Below, piece by piece: positions 10,801-19,927 of a stretch of DNA of 64,000 nt; position 1 is the first letter of the stretch; every line of letters begins with the position of its first letter. Below the pieces are notes generated by a model. It was not told the origin of the DNA, did not search any database, and saw only the letters and a program-made list of their open reading frames with translations. Source of the DNA: Nannocystis sp. (GTDB lineage Bacteria; Myxococcota_A; Polyangia; Nannocystales; Nannocystaceae). The stretch covers positions 1-64,000 of the forward strand of contig NZ_JADJNN010000020.1 in assembly GCF_016714285.1 (NCBI RefSeq), given 5' to 3'. The position numbers and the translations under genes are program-made.

Positions 10801-10867
10801 CGGCCTCCGCGACAACCGTCGTCGCCCCGCCGTCATGCGTCGTGACCGTCGCGTCGGGCTCAGCCAT
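7865..10867 (-). CDS. Ser/Thr protein kinase with transmembrane segment and TPR tail
   Basis: 1000 residues. The kinase domain is at about 38-310 with all key elements: Gly-rich loop GHVGSGAMG, Lys68 in VALKLL, HRDLKPDN (158-165), DFG (178-180) and APE (220-222). A single transmembrane helix lies at about 318-337 after a basic stretch. The remaining 650 residues include at least eight 42-residue tetratricopeptide repeats (HVARALHNLGNVY, VGLSYNSQAVIHE, VAGSLNNMALVHE and so on). This is a common myxobacterial architecture: a cytoplasmic kinase with a TPR platform, of which the far side of the membrane is usually proposed to sense or bind partners. Substrate unknown. It stands alone, in the same direction as the two lipoprotein genes downstream. 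Confidence 0.93.
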   Translation of the reverse strand: MAEPDATVTTHDGGATTVVAEAAGEADALLGRGARLGRYVVLGHVGSGAMGVVYAAYDPELDRKVALKLLRAGAGAAGQRARLLREAQALAKLAHPNVVAVHDVGALGDHVFVAMEFVDGVTLTRWLGERAHEWREVLELFVAVGRGLAAAHQAGLVHRDLKPDNVMIGADGRVRVMDFGLARADDLGTTLHDSQGPRSSALELEITREGAVLGTPRYMAPEQWHGAIADARADQFALCVALWEALYGELPFRGGTAAALMLAVTRGVITPPTRPGRAPRWLRRVVERGLATAPEDRFASLDALLAALTRGQTRARRRWLAGGLVACVAAVGALLGARQLERVRGVAACEAAGAEIEAVWNEAARDSLEAALMATGVSFAGDTFARALPWIDRWSGEWSRVRIDECVAAEVEATRSPELHALSLACLDERRDELAALLAVQTEVDAAGVGRVVSAAAGLSPVAACVEAAALARRPPLPADEALRGRVAELRRELLRVLALQAAGKHVRGLARAEELLGEAEAIGYAPLVVEARAVLGGLASNAGKLDVAEEALTRAYVDGGAQELDGMAMAAATQLVFTVGSAGARYPEGQQWARSAEMLVRRLGQVDRLPEADLLTHLASVHRVHGEYEEALALYVRALEIRERELGGEHPHVARALHNLGNVYEATGRFAEALEVHARALAMMQRTLGPSHPNVGLSYNSQAVIHEKRDEHERALELHARALAIHEQVFGPEHANVAGSLNNMALVHEARGELAAAQRLYERALAIRERTLRPDDPDIADTLDNLAGVHRAQGRLDEALALRERALAITEGALGSAHPDVAGNLNNLALIHEERGELARAQELYERAIAIHSAALGPEHPHVAETLVNLAGVHRARGEFAAAQGLYERALAIWERSPEREPRQLGHALVGLGELALERGRPAEAVAPLERAEKLWPAGEVPPLELAELRFALARALGRDSPRGRELARLAADAYREAGSVHVKTLAAALAWQAAGRGG

Positions 10868-10927
10868 CGGCCGAGTCTCCCCGTTGCCGGCCCGGAAGTC
10901 GACCTCGACCTGACCGTTGCGACAGGT

Positions 10928-11716
10928 CTACACGCACACCTCGTAGGGCGCCACGTAGGCGCTGCCGAGGAACTCCGTGACCCCCTCGAAGCAGCCCGGG
11001 TTGGTCCCGTGGCCCACGAACTCCGCGAACGGCACCCCGTTCTCGTAGTAGGTGAAGGCCAGGCTGTCGCCCGAGTCCTGCGACCACACCCCCGTGTACT
11101 CCGGCGGCGCGTCGACGAAGGTCAGCGTCCCGTCGCCGTGGAACACCACGTCGTGCGCCGACAGCGAGCTCGGGAACAGCTCGCACTCGAAGTACGAGGT
11201 GAGGCCCTGGCCCGTGCAGTGCGAGTTGTGCCCGAGGTCCCCGTCCTGCACCGCCACCGAGTAGTTGATCAGGCTCGGCGTGACGCTGGCCGCGTTGTTG
11301 GCCAGGCTGTTCTCGCTCGAGGTCGTCGTCGCCGCCGCGCTGATCGACAGGACCTCCGCCGCCTCCGGCAGCGCGATGGCGAAGCTCACCGTCGTGCTCT
11401 TGCCCTTGGCGATCGTCCCCAGCGTACAGGTCAGCTTGGTCCCCGACTTCGTGCAGCGGCTGTCGACGTTCGCCAGCGTGCCCATCACGTACACGGTCGG
11501 GCTCGTGTGCGTCGCCGGCAGGTCGATCGTCAGCTTCACCGTCGACGCCGACTGGTTGCCGATGTTCGACACCACGATCCCGACCTGGGTGTCGTCGTAC
11601 ACGTGCACCGCGGCCGGAGCCGGGATCACCACCCGCACATCCGAGGCGGCCAGCGCCGGCCCGGCGGCGAGGAAACAGGTGACAGCGAGGACCATGGACA
11701 GCTTGCTCGGGTTCAT
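10928..11716 (-). CDS. secreted protein with CARDB/DUF11-like domain
   Basis: 262 residues. A signal peptide (residues 1-23, ending ALAAS) is followed by an Ig-like domain at about 25-135 resembling CARDB/DUF11 domains (VGIVVSNIGNQSASTVKLTIDLP, LGTIAKGKSTTVSFAI). A less recognisable C-terminal part (about 150-262) contains four cysteines. The CARDB-like fold is usually an adhesion or structural module of exported proteins. No anchor or catalytic motif is visible. The gene sits 60 bases downstream of the kinase start, so it is not in that operon. Confidence 0.72.
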   Translation of the reverse strand: MNPSKLSMVLAVTCFLAAGPALAASDVRVVIPAPAAVHVYDDTQVGIVVSNIGNQSASTVKLTIDLPATHTSPTVYVMGTLANVDSRCTKSGTKLTCTLGTIAKGKSTTVSFAIALPEAAEVLSISAAATTTSSENSLANNAASVTPSLINYSVAVQDGDLGHNSHCTGQGLTSYFECELFPSSLSAHDVVFHGDGTLTFVDAPPEYTGVWSQDSGDSLAFTYYENGVPFAEFVGHGTNPGCFEGVTEFLGSAYVAPYEVCV

Positions 11717-11806
11717 ACCCGATCCCCTGTGCAGCCCCCGAGCCCACGTGAAAACCCAATGAGATCACATGCACCTCCGAACCACAGCCCCGCCTAAAGG
11801 CCCCGC

Positions 11807-11826
11807 CCCGGGACACCTGTCCCGGG
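11807..11826. repeat. perfect inverted repeat of the dispersed element
   Basis: CCCGGGACA and TGTCCCGGG face each other across two bases. It contains the TGTCCC core of the dispersed element and lies next to the triplicated unit. It could act as a terminator for the terpene synthase gene, but no T-run follows. Confidence 0.55.
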
Positions 11827-11833
11827 ACACCGA

Positions 11834-12017
11834 CCTGTCCCTTCAGACATGCTCCCCCGCATAGCGCCCCGTCTCCCGCCCCCAGTCCCGGCCCACGCAC
11901 CTGTCCCTTCAGACATGTTCCTCCGCATAGCGCCCCGTCTCCCGGCCCCAGTCCCGGCCCCAACCTGTCCCTTCAGACATGCTCCCCCGCGTAGCGCCCC
12001 GTCTCCCGCCCCCAGTC
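11834..12017. repeat. three tandem copies of a 64-66 bp unit at the terpene synthase 3' end
   Basis: Each unit starts with CCTGTCCCTTCAGACAT (at 11834, 11900 and 11964) and continues with a stretch like CTCCCCCGCATAGCGCCCC and GTCTCCCGCCCCCAGTC. Read on the minus strand the unit encodes the end of the terpene synthase (DWGRETGRYAGEHV) followed by the dispersed sequence. The copy at 11964-12017 is the native gene end; the other two are downstream duplicates. Confidence 0.85.
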
Positions 12018-12949
12018 GAGGTGCCCACGGACCCACGCGCGCAGCATCCCGCGTAGCGCCGCAGCGCCCCCGACCCCGACCCCCCGAGCTCGTCCGCCAG
12101 CGCCACGAAGCGCAGCAGCGCCGCGTCGTGCATCGCCACCGCCCGCTCCACCGCCGCCGCCAACGGCAGCCCCTCCGCCTGCGCCAGCACGAACACCAGG
12201 TTGTGCGTCTCCCCGGCCCGCATCTCCTTCTCGTGGGTGTAGATATCGTTGGCCCAGCCGACCAGATCGCTGGCCAGCCGCGCGAGCGTCACCAGCCCCG
12301 CATGCCCGCGCTCCGCCGGCGTCAGCGTGATCGCCTCCACGATCTCCCCCAGCGCGAACTCCACGTGCAACCCGACCGTCTGCTCGCGCAGCTGCAGATA
12401 GCTCGCAAGCCCCGGGATCGACCCCGCCGAGCGCGTCTGCGCCTCGACCACGAACGCTGCGAACAGCTCCCGCACCCGCGCCGCGAAGCGAGCCAACCGG
12501 CCCCGCCCCGTCGCCGCGATCCGCTCGCGCAGGTCGACGCAGGCCCGCTGCCACGCGTCGTCCCCCGCGAGCGCCCCCGGCTCGAACATCGCCGCCAGCC
12601 CGGCCAGCATCCGCTCCACCGCCGCCGGGTCCCCCTCGTCCTCGATGCGATCGTCGAGCAGACAAAACAGCGTCGTCCAGTCCGCCGCGATCTGCAGCGG
12701 CCCCACCAACCCGCGCGGGTAGGCCCGCGCCGGCAACCACGCGATCCGGGCCCGGCCCAGCCGCGGCGCCTGCGACTCGTCAATGAGCCCGATCTCGCGC
12801 GCCCACACCACCGAGCGGGCCTGCACCGCCGCCACCTCTGCGTGCAGCGCCGGCGCGCCCGGCCCGGTGAGAACGACCCGCGGCCGCGGCCCGCCGTGCA
12901 GGTCAGTGAGGAGGAGCTGAAGAGTGAAAGGGACGTTGACGCGGTTCAT
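11909..12949 (-). CDS. class I terpene synthase, 3' end frameshifted
   Basis: The open frame gives 346 residues. The Asp-rich metal motif is DDRIED at 99-104, and the NSE-type motif is NDIYTHEKE at 234-242 (Asn234, Asp235, Thr238, Glu242), both needed for Mg-dependent ionisation of a prenyl diphosphate. WAREIGL (49-55) is also typical of bacterial sesqui/diterpene cyclases. The family C-terminal Trp...Glu-Thr-x-Arg-Tyr motif is present, but in the next frame: after residue 301 (about 12046) the other frame reads MLRAWVRGHLDWGRETGRY and stops at 11973. One missing G in a GGG run explains this; the repaired protein would be about 325 residues. Product unknown. No obvious P450 or other tailoring gene is adjacent. 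Confidence 0.85.
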   Translation of the reverse strand: MNRVNVPFTLQLLLTDLHGGPRPRVVLTGPGAPALHAEVAAVQARSVVWAREIGLIDESQAPRLGRARIAWLPARAYPRGLVGPLQIAADWTTLFCLLDDRIEDEGDPAAVERMLAGLAAMFEPGALAGDDAWQRACVDLRERIAATGRGRLARFAARVRELFAAFVVEAQTRSAGSIPGLASYLQLREQTVGLHVEFALGEIVEAITLTPAERGHAGLVTLARLASDLVGWANDIYTHEKEMRAGETHNLVFVLAQAEGLPLAAAVERAVAMHDAALLRFVALADELGGSGSGALRRYAGCCARGSVGTSTGGGRRGATRGSMSEGTGWGRDWGRETGRYAEEHV

Positions 12950-13108
12950 GTCGGCCGGGATAGCGACCCCGGCACCCCGCGCAGGCCCTTACCGCGGACT
13001 TACGGCCGACCCGCACGCCCGACCCCACGCCGGCGCCAGACCCCCACAAGGGCCCTTCGCGCCGACTCACCGCCCCGTGCCCACTCGCTCACCCGCTATC
13101 CTCGGCCC

Positions 13109-13228
13109 ATGTACGCCGGCTTCCTCGGCCGCGCCCTGCTGTTCCAGCACCGCGTCATGCACCGCGCCTGCGAAGTCACGGCCGGCGAGAAATTCGTCCT
13201 CCGCAGCGATATCCTCTACCGCCCATAG
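13109..13228 (+). pseudogene. C-terminal fragment of a 2OG-Fe(II) oxygenase
   Basis: A 39-codon frame, ATG to TAG, matches the end of prolyl-4-hydroxylase-type 2OG-Fe(II) oxygenases: GRALLFQHRVMHRACEV, with the distal iron His in VMHRA, then GEKFVLRSD with the Lys/Arg that binds 2-oxoglutarate, then ILYR. The proximal HxD half is absent upstream, where sequence is low-information. It therefore cannot be an active enzyme by itself. It is either a relic or a part left by a rearrangement; the reading frame and stop are still intact. The surrounding 12950-13275 region otherwise holds nothing I recognise. Confidence 0.6.
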
Positions 13229-13275
13229 AACTACCATCATTCCAAAACACCGAGCATATTGCGCTCGACCCGAAT

Positions 13276-14187
13276 TCACAGCCCCGTCGCCACCTCGAGC
13301 GCCGCCACGCCGATCCGCAGCAGCCGCGTCCCCGGCCGCCGCTCGACCACCGCCGCCGCGTCGGCCACCCCCGCCTTGCCGAGCTGCGTGCGCGCGCGAT
13401 GGATGCTGATGCTCAGGTGGTCCTCGCCGAGCCGCAGCATCGCCCGCAGGTCGTCCTGCCGCAGCCAGCCCTCGTCCGCCGCCGCCGCCCCGGCCTGGCG
13501 ATCGGCCAGCCGCCGCCGCGCCAGCGTCAGCAGCAGATAGTGGTGCGCGCGCACCTGCAGGTCGATCCGCCGCTCGCCCGCCCACGCCACCAGCTCGACC
13601 TCCTCCTCGTCCCGGCTCACCGTGAAGCGCAGCCGCAGCGACCCGACCAGCACCGGCGCCGCCCCGTCCTCCCAGGTCCCCGCGCAGCCCGCCGGCAGGT
13701 GCACCCGCCACAGCCCGCCGGCCTCCACCACGGCCCGGTCCGCGACCCCTCGCACGCCGCCCTCGCCCTCCGCCACCCACTGCCCCGCCGCGTCCTGATA
13801 CACCGCCAGCGTCGGCGCCTCCGGCCCCGGCAGCGCCAGATAGCCGCCCTCGCCCACCACCCGCGCCCCGCCCTCCACCGCCACCGCCATCACCTGCGGC
13901 GCCCCACCCTCGACCAGCGACCACGGCGCCGACTCGCGGCCAAAACGGATCTCCGCCCCCACCGCGAGCGCCACCCGTTCGCCCGCGCCGAGCCGCCGCC
14001 CGTCCACCTGGGTCCCATTGCGACTCCCCAGATCGCGCAGCTCCCAGCGCGCGCCGTCCCACTGCAACACCGCGTGCTCGCCCGACACGTCGCGCCCCGT
14101 CAGCACCAGATCACAACCCCGCGAGCGCCCGATCAGACACCGATCGGGCGGCACGAACTCAAGGCTCTCGGTTCGCAGCAGCGCCAT
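13276..14187 (-). CDS. FHA-domain protein
   Basis: 303 residues. An N-terminal forkhead-associated domain (about 10-85) has the phosphothreonine-binding signature: GRS (20-22), SGEH (35-38) and GSRNGT (54-59). The middle is low in recognisable features. The C-terminal part (about 205-300: HHYLLLTLARRRLADRQ, WLRQDDLRAML, LSISIHRARTQLG) looks like a winged-helix or OmpR-like DNA-binding fold of the type often joined to FHA in myxobacteria, but this is inferred. FHA domains read Ser/Thr kinase output, and the next gene upstream on the same strand (start 16779, stop 14209) is such a kinase, 21 bases away. The two likely form one operon and one signalling unit. Confidence 0.85.
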   Translation of the reverse strand: MALLRTESLEFVPPDRCLIGRSRGCDLVLTGRDVSGEHAVLQWDGARWELRDLGSRNGTQVDGRRLGAGERVALAVGAEIRFGRESAPWSLVEGGAPQVMAVAVEGGARVVGEGGYLALPGPEAPTLAVYQDAAGQWVAEGEGGVRGVADRAVVEAGGLWRVHLPAGCAGTWEDGAAPVLVGSLRLRFTVSRDEEEVELVAWAGERRIDLQVRAHHYLLLTLARRRLADRQAGAAAADEGWLRQDDLRAMLRLGEDHLSISIHRARTQLGKAGVADAAAVVERRPGTRLLRIGVAALEVATGL

Positions 14188-14208
14188 CGCCCGGGGATTC
14201 TAAGCCCA

Positions 14209-16779
14209 TCACGTGTCCCAGCGCGTCCAGCCGGCACGCGCCCAGCGATCGTCGGCGCCTCGCAGCGCCCCGAGGTACCGCGCCGACGCGTCGAAGAACC
14301 CGTCCTCCGGCGGCGCCACCCCCTCGCGCACCAGCTCGCTCGCCGGACCCACGCCGTCGCAACCGACCGCCCCCGTCCCCGCCCGCACGCGCTCCGTAGC
14401 GATCCCTCCACGCGCGGCAGGCCCCGCGAGATCGACCGCCAGCGCCCCGTAAAGCCCCAGCTGCGTGTCCGCGTCGCGCAGCTCCACCCCCGCGGTGAAG
14501 CCCGCGATCACCAGGTTCCCCAGCGTCCCGCTGCTCCCGCGCCGGACCTGCGCCCCCACGCGCTCACCCGCCGCCGCCCCGGCGCACAGCGTCGCGTTGT
14601 AGATCTGCGGCGCGCTGATCGGCGTGCGGCGGCTCCCCGCCGGGTCGTTGTCCCCCTCGATCCCGTGCCCCTGCCCGCCCTGCGCCAGCAAGAACTGCAG
14701 GCGCCCGGTGTAGCCGAGATCCCAGTCGAACGCGTCGTCGCCAGGCGCCTCGCAGATCAGGTGGTGCGCGTCGACCGTGCCGCCGAAGAACTCGAAGCAG
14801 TCGTCCGCGCTGTGGCGCACCTGCACGTGGTCGATCCGCGTCCCGCGACCGACGCCGGCCAGGGTCAGCCCGTTGATCTCGTTGTTCGGCCCCAGCGTGA
14901 TCCCGCTGTACTCGATCCGCACGTAGCGCAGCACCCCGCTGCTGTCCTCCGGATCGTCGCCGCCGTACTCGCCGTCCGCCCCGAGCCCCAGCCCCTCGAC
15001 CCGACCACGCGTCGCCTCGCCCGCGGCGTCGCGGAGGTTGGTCGGCGCCCGCCCCAGCAGCAGCAGCCCGCCCCAGTCGCCGGCCCGGCGCTGCCCCTCG
15101 GGCGCCGCGCTGGTGAACACGATCGGCCGCTCCGGCGTGCCCTCGGCGACCAGCCGCGCCCCCGGCTGGACCACCAGCGTCCCCCGCGTCGCCGCGTCGC
15201 CGACGATCGTCGTGCCCGGGTCGATCGTCAGCGTCGCCCCCGGCCGCAGCCAGGTCACGAAGCTCAGGCGGTAGCGCCGGTCGCAGCGCAGCCGCGCCTC
15301 GCCCTCGATCTCCCCCGACAGCTCGACCTCCGGCTGGTCCGCCGCGTCGCAGTCCGCAGGCACACCCACGGCGACTCCCGGCCGCGGCGTGTCCCCGACG
15401 AGCTGTCCCTCCGGACCTGTCCCTCGGAACATCTCGACAGGTCCAACCGGACCTGTCCCTCGGACCCTCCCGACCTGTCCCTCAAGACCTGTCCCTACGA
15501 CCCTCCCGACCTGTCCCTCAGGACCTGTCCCTACGACCCTGTCCTTGGCGCCCTGTCCCTCGAGCCAGCGCGACCCCGCCGCCCCGACGCCGATCGCCGC
15601 CGCAATCCCAATCACCGCCGCCGCCGCCCGCCAGCGCGCGCGCGGCCGCGGCCGCCCCGCCGACGACTCGGTCGCCTCCTCGGCGCGGGCCTCGGGCGTC
15701 GGCTCCGTGATCCGCCCGCCGACCCCGTCGCGCCGGGTCGGCTCGTCCGGGTGGACCGCCCCGCCGACCACGTGGCTGTCCGAGCCCGTCAGCAGCGCCA
15801 TGTCGACGATCGGCGCGTCCGCGTCGCGCTCCCCGGGCGCCCGCAGCTGGGCCTCGATCAGCGCCCGCAGCCCCGCCCGCTCGTCCGCGAAGTGACGCCC
15901 GAGCAGCGCCGCCAGCTCGCGCCGCGACGCCCGCGGCGGCCCGTGCTGCACGATCGCCTCGGCCAGCTCCGCCGCCGTCGCCGGTCGATCGCCCGGATCG
16001 ATCGCCAGGGCCCGGCGACACACCGCCCGCAGCTCCGCGTGCGCCCCGTCCGGCAGCGGAGGCACCTCACCCGCGCGCAGCCGCTGCACGATCGCCACCT
16101 CGTCGAGCTCGGGCCACATGCGCCGCTGCATCAGCGCCTCCCACAGCATCACCCCGACCGCGAACAGGTCGGCCCGGCGATCGACCCGCTCGCCGCGCGC
16201 CTGCTCCGGCGCGCAGTAGCTGGCCTTGCCCTTGAAGGTGCCGACCTGGGTGTCCGCGCAGCTCTCGATCCCGCGGGCGATGCCGAAGTCGATCAGCTTC
16301 ACCTGCCCCTCGTCGGTCACGATCACGTTGTGCGGCGTCACGTCGCGGTGGACCAGGCCGAGCGGGCGACCGTCGTAGTCGCGCAGCTCGTGCGCGTGCT
16401 GCAGCCCCGCCAGCACATCGACCAGCACCCGCAGGTGCAGCGCCAGCGGCAGCCCGGTCCCGGTGTCGCGTCGCACCCGGCGGACGATCCGCTGCATCGG
16501 CTGGCCGTCGAGGTACTCCATCGCGATGAAGGGCCGCCCGCCGACGCAGCCCACCTCGTGCGTGTGCACGATGTTCGGGTGGCTCATCCGCGCCGCGACG
16601 CGGGCCTCCTGCTGGAACATCGCCCGCATCTCCGGGTCCTGCGCCAGCCCCGGACGCAGCTCCTTGAGCACAACCAGCTTGGAGAAGTCACCGGGCCCGC
16701 GGACCATGGCGAGGTGCACATCAGCCATGCCTCCATGACCGATCACCGCCACCCGCCGAACCTTCCCGTCCCCCTGCAT
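14209..16779 (-). CDS. Ser/Thr protein kinase fused to a beta-helix-like ectodomain
   Basis: The ATG at 16779 is chosen (MQGDGKVRRV, directly before the Gly-rich loop GHGGMAD); the frame to 16989 has no kinase-like start. 856 residues. Kinase at about 8-275: Lys39, HRDVTPHN (144-151), DFG (164-166), APE (190-192). Thr replaces the usual Lys after HRD-x, as in many myxobacterial kinases. A transmembrane helix lies at about 384-402. Residues 413-461 are a linker of repeats (GTGPEGQVGRV, GTGLEGQVGRV) encoded by the dispersed CTGTCCCT sequence. Residues about 476-856 resemble right-handed beta-helix exported proteins (LRPGATLTIDPGTTIVGD, ERPIVFTSAAP, GDWGGLLLLG, VLRYVRIEYSG). An outside sensing or adhesive domain controlling an inside kinase is inferred. 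It is followed by the FHA gene. Confidence 0.88.
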   Translation of the reverse strand: MQGDGKVRRVAVIGHGGMADVHLAMVRGPGDFSKLVVLKELRPGLAQDPEMRAMFQQEARVAARMSHPNIVHTHEVGCVGGRPFIAMEYLDGQPMQRIVRRVRRDTGTGLPLALHLRVLVDVLAGLQHAHELRDYDGRPLGLVHRDVTPHNVIVTDEGQVKLIDFGIARGIESCADTQVGTFKGKASYCAPEQARGERVDRRADLFAVGVMLWEALMQRRMWPELDEVAIVQRLRAGEVPPLPDGAHAELRAVCRRALAIDPGDRPATAAELAEAIVQHGPPRASRRELAALLGRHFADERAGLRALIEAQLRAPGERDADAPIVDMALLTGSDSHVVGGAVHPDEPTRRDGVGGRITEPTPEARAEEATESSAGRPRPRARWRAAAAVIGIAAAIGVGAAGSRWLEGQGAKDRVVGTGPEGQVGRVVGTGLEGQVGRVRGTGPVGPVEMFRGTGPEGQLVGDTPRPGVAVGVPADCDAADQPEVELSGEIEGEARLRCDRRYRLSFVTWLRPGATLTIDPGTTIVGDAATRGTLVVQPGARLVAEGTPERPIVFTSAAPEGQRRAGDWGGLLLLGRAPTNLRDAAGEATRGRVEGLGLGADGEYGGDDPEDSSGVLRYVRIEYSGITLGPNNEINGLTLAGVGRGTRIDHVQVRHSADDCFEFFGGTVDAHHLICEAPGDDAFDWDLGYTGRLQFLLAQGGQGHGIEGDNDPAGSRRTPISAPQIYNATLCAGAAAGERVGAQVRRGSSGTLGNLVIAGFTAGVELRDADTQLGLYGALAVDLAGPAARGGIATERVRAGTGAVGCDGVGPASELVREGVAPPEDGFFDASARYLGALRGADDRWARAGWTRWDT
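15403..15560. repeat. cluster of eight CTGTCCCT repeats inside the kinase gene
   Basis: CTGTCCCT starts at 15403, 15417, 15453, 15475, 15489, 15511, 15525 and 15553, with an inverted CGACAGGT at 15435-15442. The spacing is irregular (14 to 36 bases) and the kinase frame stays open through all copies. Confidence 0.85.
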
Positions 16780-16998
16780 CACGGCGCGGGAAGCTCCCAC
16801 ACGGGCATCGCCGCAGCAAGCCACATTCGCCTCGCGGCCACGCGCGTGGGGCTTCGCGGCGACGCCCACCAAATCCCACACAGCTCCCGCCAGGACGCTG
16901 TTCTGGAGCCTTCTCTGGGCGAGGCCTCGCCGCCTCCGCGCGGCCGGTGCTGGGTCCAGCGCTTGACACCCTCGCGGCCTCACGCGCATTCAAGGCGC

Positions 16999-17616
16999 AT
17001 GAAGCTCTACTACAGCCCCGGTGCCTGCTCCCTCTCTCCCCACATCGCCCTGCGCGAGGCGGGCCTCGACTTCGAGCTCGAGCGCGTCGACTTCGCGACC
17101 AAGACGACCACCCAAGGCCACGACTACAACGCCGTCAACCCGCACGGCCTCGTGCCCGCGCTGCTGCTCGACGACGGAGAGCTGCTCACCGAGGGCCCGG
17201 CGATCGTTCAGTACATCGCCGACCGCGTGCCCGAGCGCCGGCTCGCCCCGCCGCCCGGCAGCTTCGCCCGCGTCCGCCTGCAAGAGGCCCTCAACTTCAT
17301 CTCCACCGAGCTGCACAAGGGCTTCAGCCCGCTGTTCAGCAAGGAGTGCCCCGACGCCTGGAAGGCCGTCGTCAAGGCCAAGCTCGCCGAGCGCTTCGAC
17401 GTCGTCGACCGCCGCCTCGGCCTCCACCCCTACTTCACCGGCGACGACTTCACGGTCGTCGACGGCTACCTCTTCGTCGTCCTCTCGTGGACCCGCTACG
17501 TCAGCATCGACCTCGCGCCCTGGCCCAACATCGTCGCCTTCATGACCCGCGTCGGCGAGCGCCCCGCGGTCATCGCCGCGCTCACGGCCGAGGGCCTGCG
17601 CAAGCCCGCCGCCTGA
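16999..17616 (+). CDS. gstA: glutathione S-transferase, beta class
   Basis: The start is the ATG at 16999 (MKLYYSPGACS); upstream in-frame sequence is antisense to the kinase. 205 residues, normal for the family. Cys10 in the GACS motif is the residue that marks bacterial beta-class GSTs (GstA), in place of the Tyr/Ser of other classes. The thioredoxin-like half (1-80) contains HGLVPALLL with the cis-Pro and LTEGPAIVQYI, which contacts glutathione. The alpha-helical half (about 90-203) contains FTVVDGYLFVVLSW. It conjugates or reduces electrophiles with glutathione in the cytoplasm. A TTGACA at 16963-16968 may belong to its promoter, though the spacing leaves almost no leader. A strong hairpin follows the stop. 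Confidence 0.9.
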   Translation: MKLYYSPGACSLSPHIALREAGLDFELERVDFATKTTTQGHDYNAVNPHGLVPALLLDDGELLTEGPAIVQYIADRVPERRLAPPPGSFARVRLQEALNFISTELHKGFSPLFSKECPDAWKAVVKAKLAERFDVVDRRLGLHPYFTGDDFTVVDGYLFVVLSWTRYVSIDLAPWPNIVAFMTRVGERPAVIAALTAEGLRKPAA

Positions 17617-17633
17617 GGCCGCTCGCGGCCTCA
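17614..17633 (+). terminator. hairpin after gstA
   Basis: An eight-base perfect stem TGAGGCCG / CGGCCTCA with loop CTCG; the first three bases are the gstA stop codon. It is followed by A-A-G-G-G-G-G rather than T-run, so intrinsic termination is uncertain. Confidence 0.45.
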
Positions 17634-17691
17634 AGGGGGCAGGCCGGCGCCTCGCAGTCCACGTACCCCACGACCCAAGGATCCGCACGCC

Positions 17692-19887
<2,196 letters not shown>

Positions 19888-19905
19888 AGCACGAGCGGGC
19901 CCGTC

Positions 19906-19927
19906 GCCTGCGCCCTCAGGGGCAGGC
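19906..19927. terminator. inverted repeat between katG and a convergent gene
   Basis: GCCTGC (19906-19911) and GCAGGC (19922-19927) are complementary with further CCCT/AGGG pairing inside. It lies between convergent stops and overlaps the last codons of the lipoprotein gene, so it may be a bidirectional terminator or just coding sequence. Confidence 0.3.

Noticed and set aside
13399..17616. Very long open frame of 1405 codons on the plus strand.
   Set aside because: Antisense to the FHA and kinase genes except for the last 205 codons, which are GstA. Arg/Pro/His-rich composition shows it is a GC-driven shadow.
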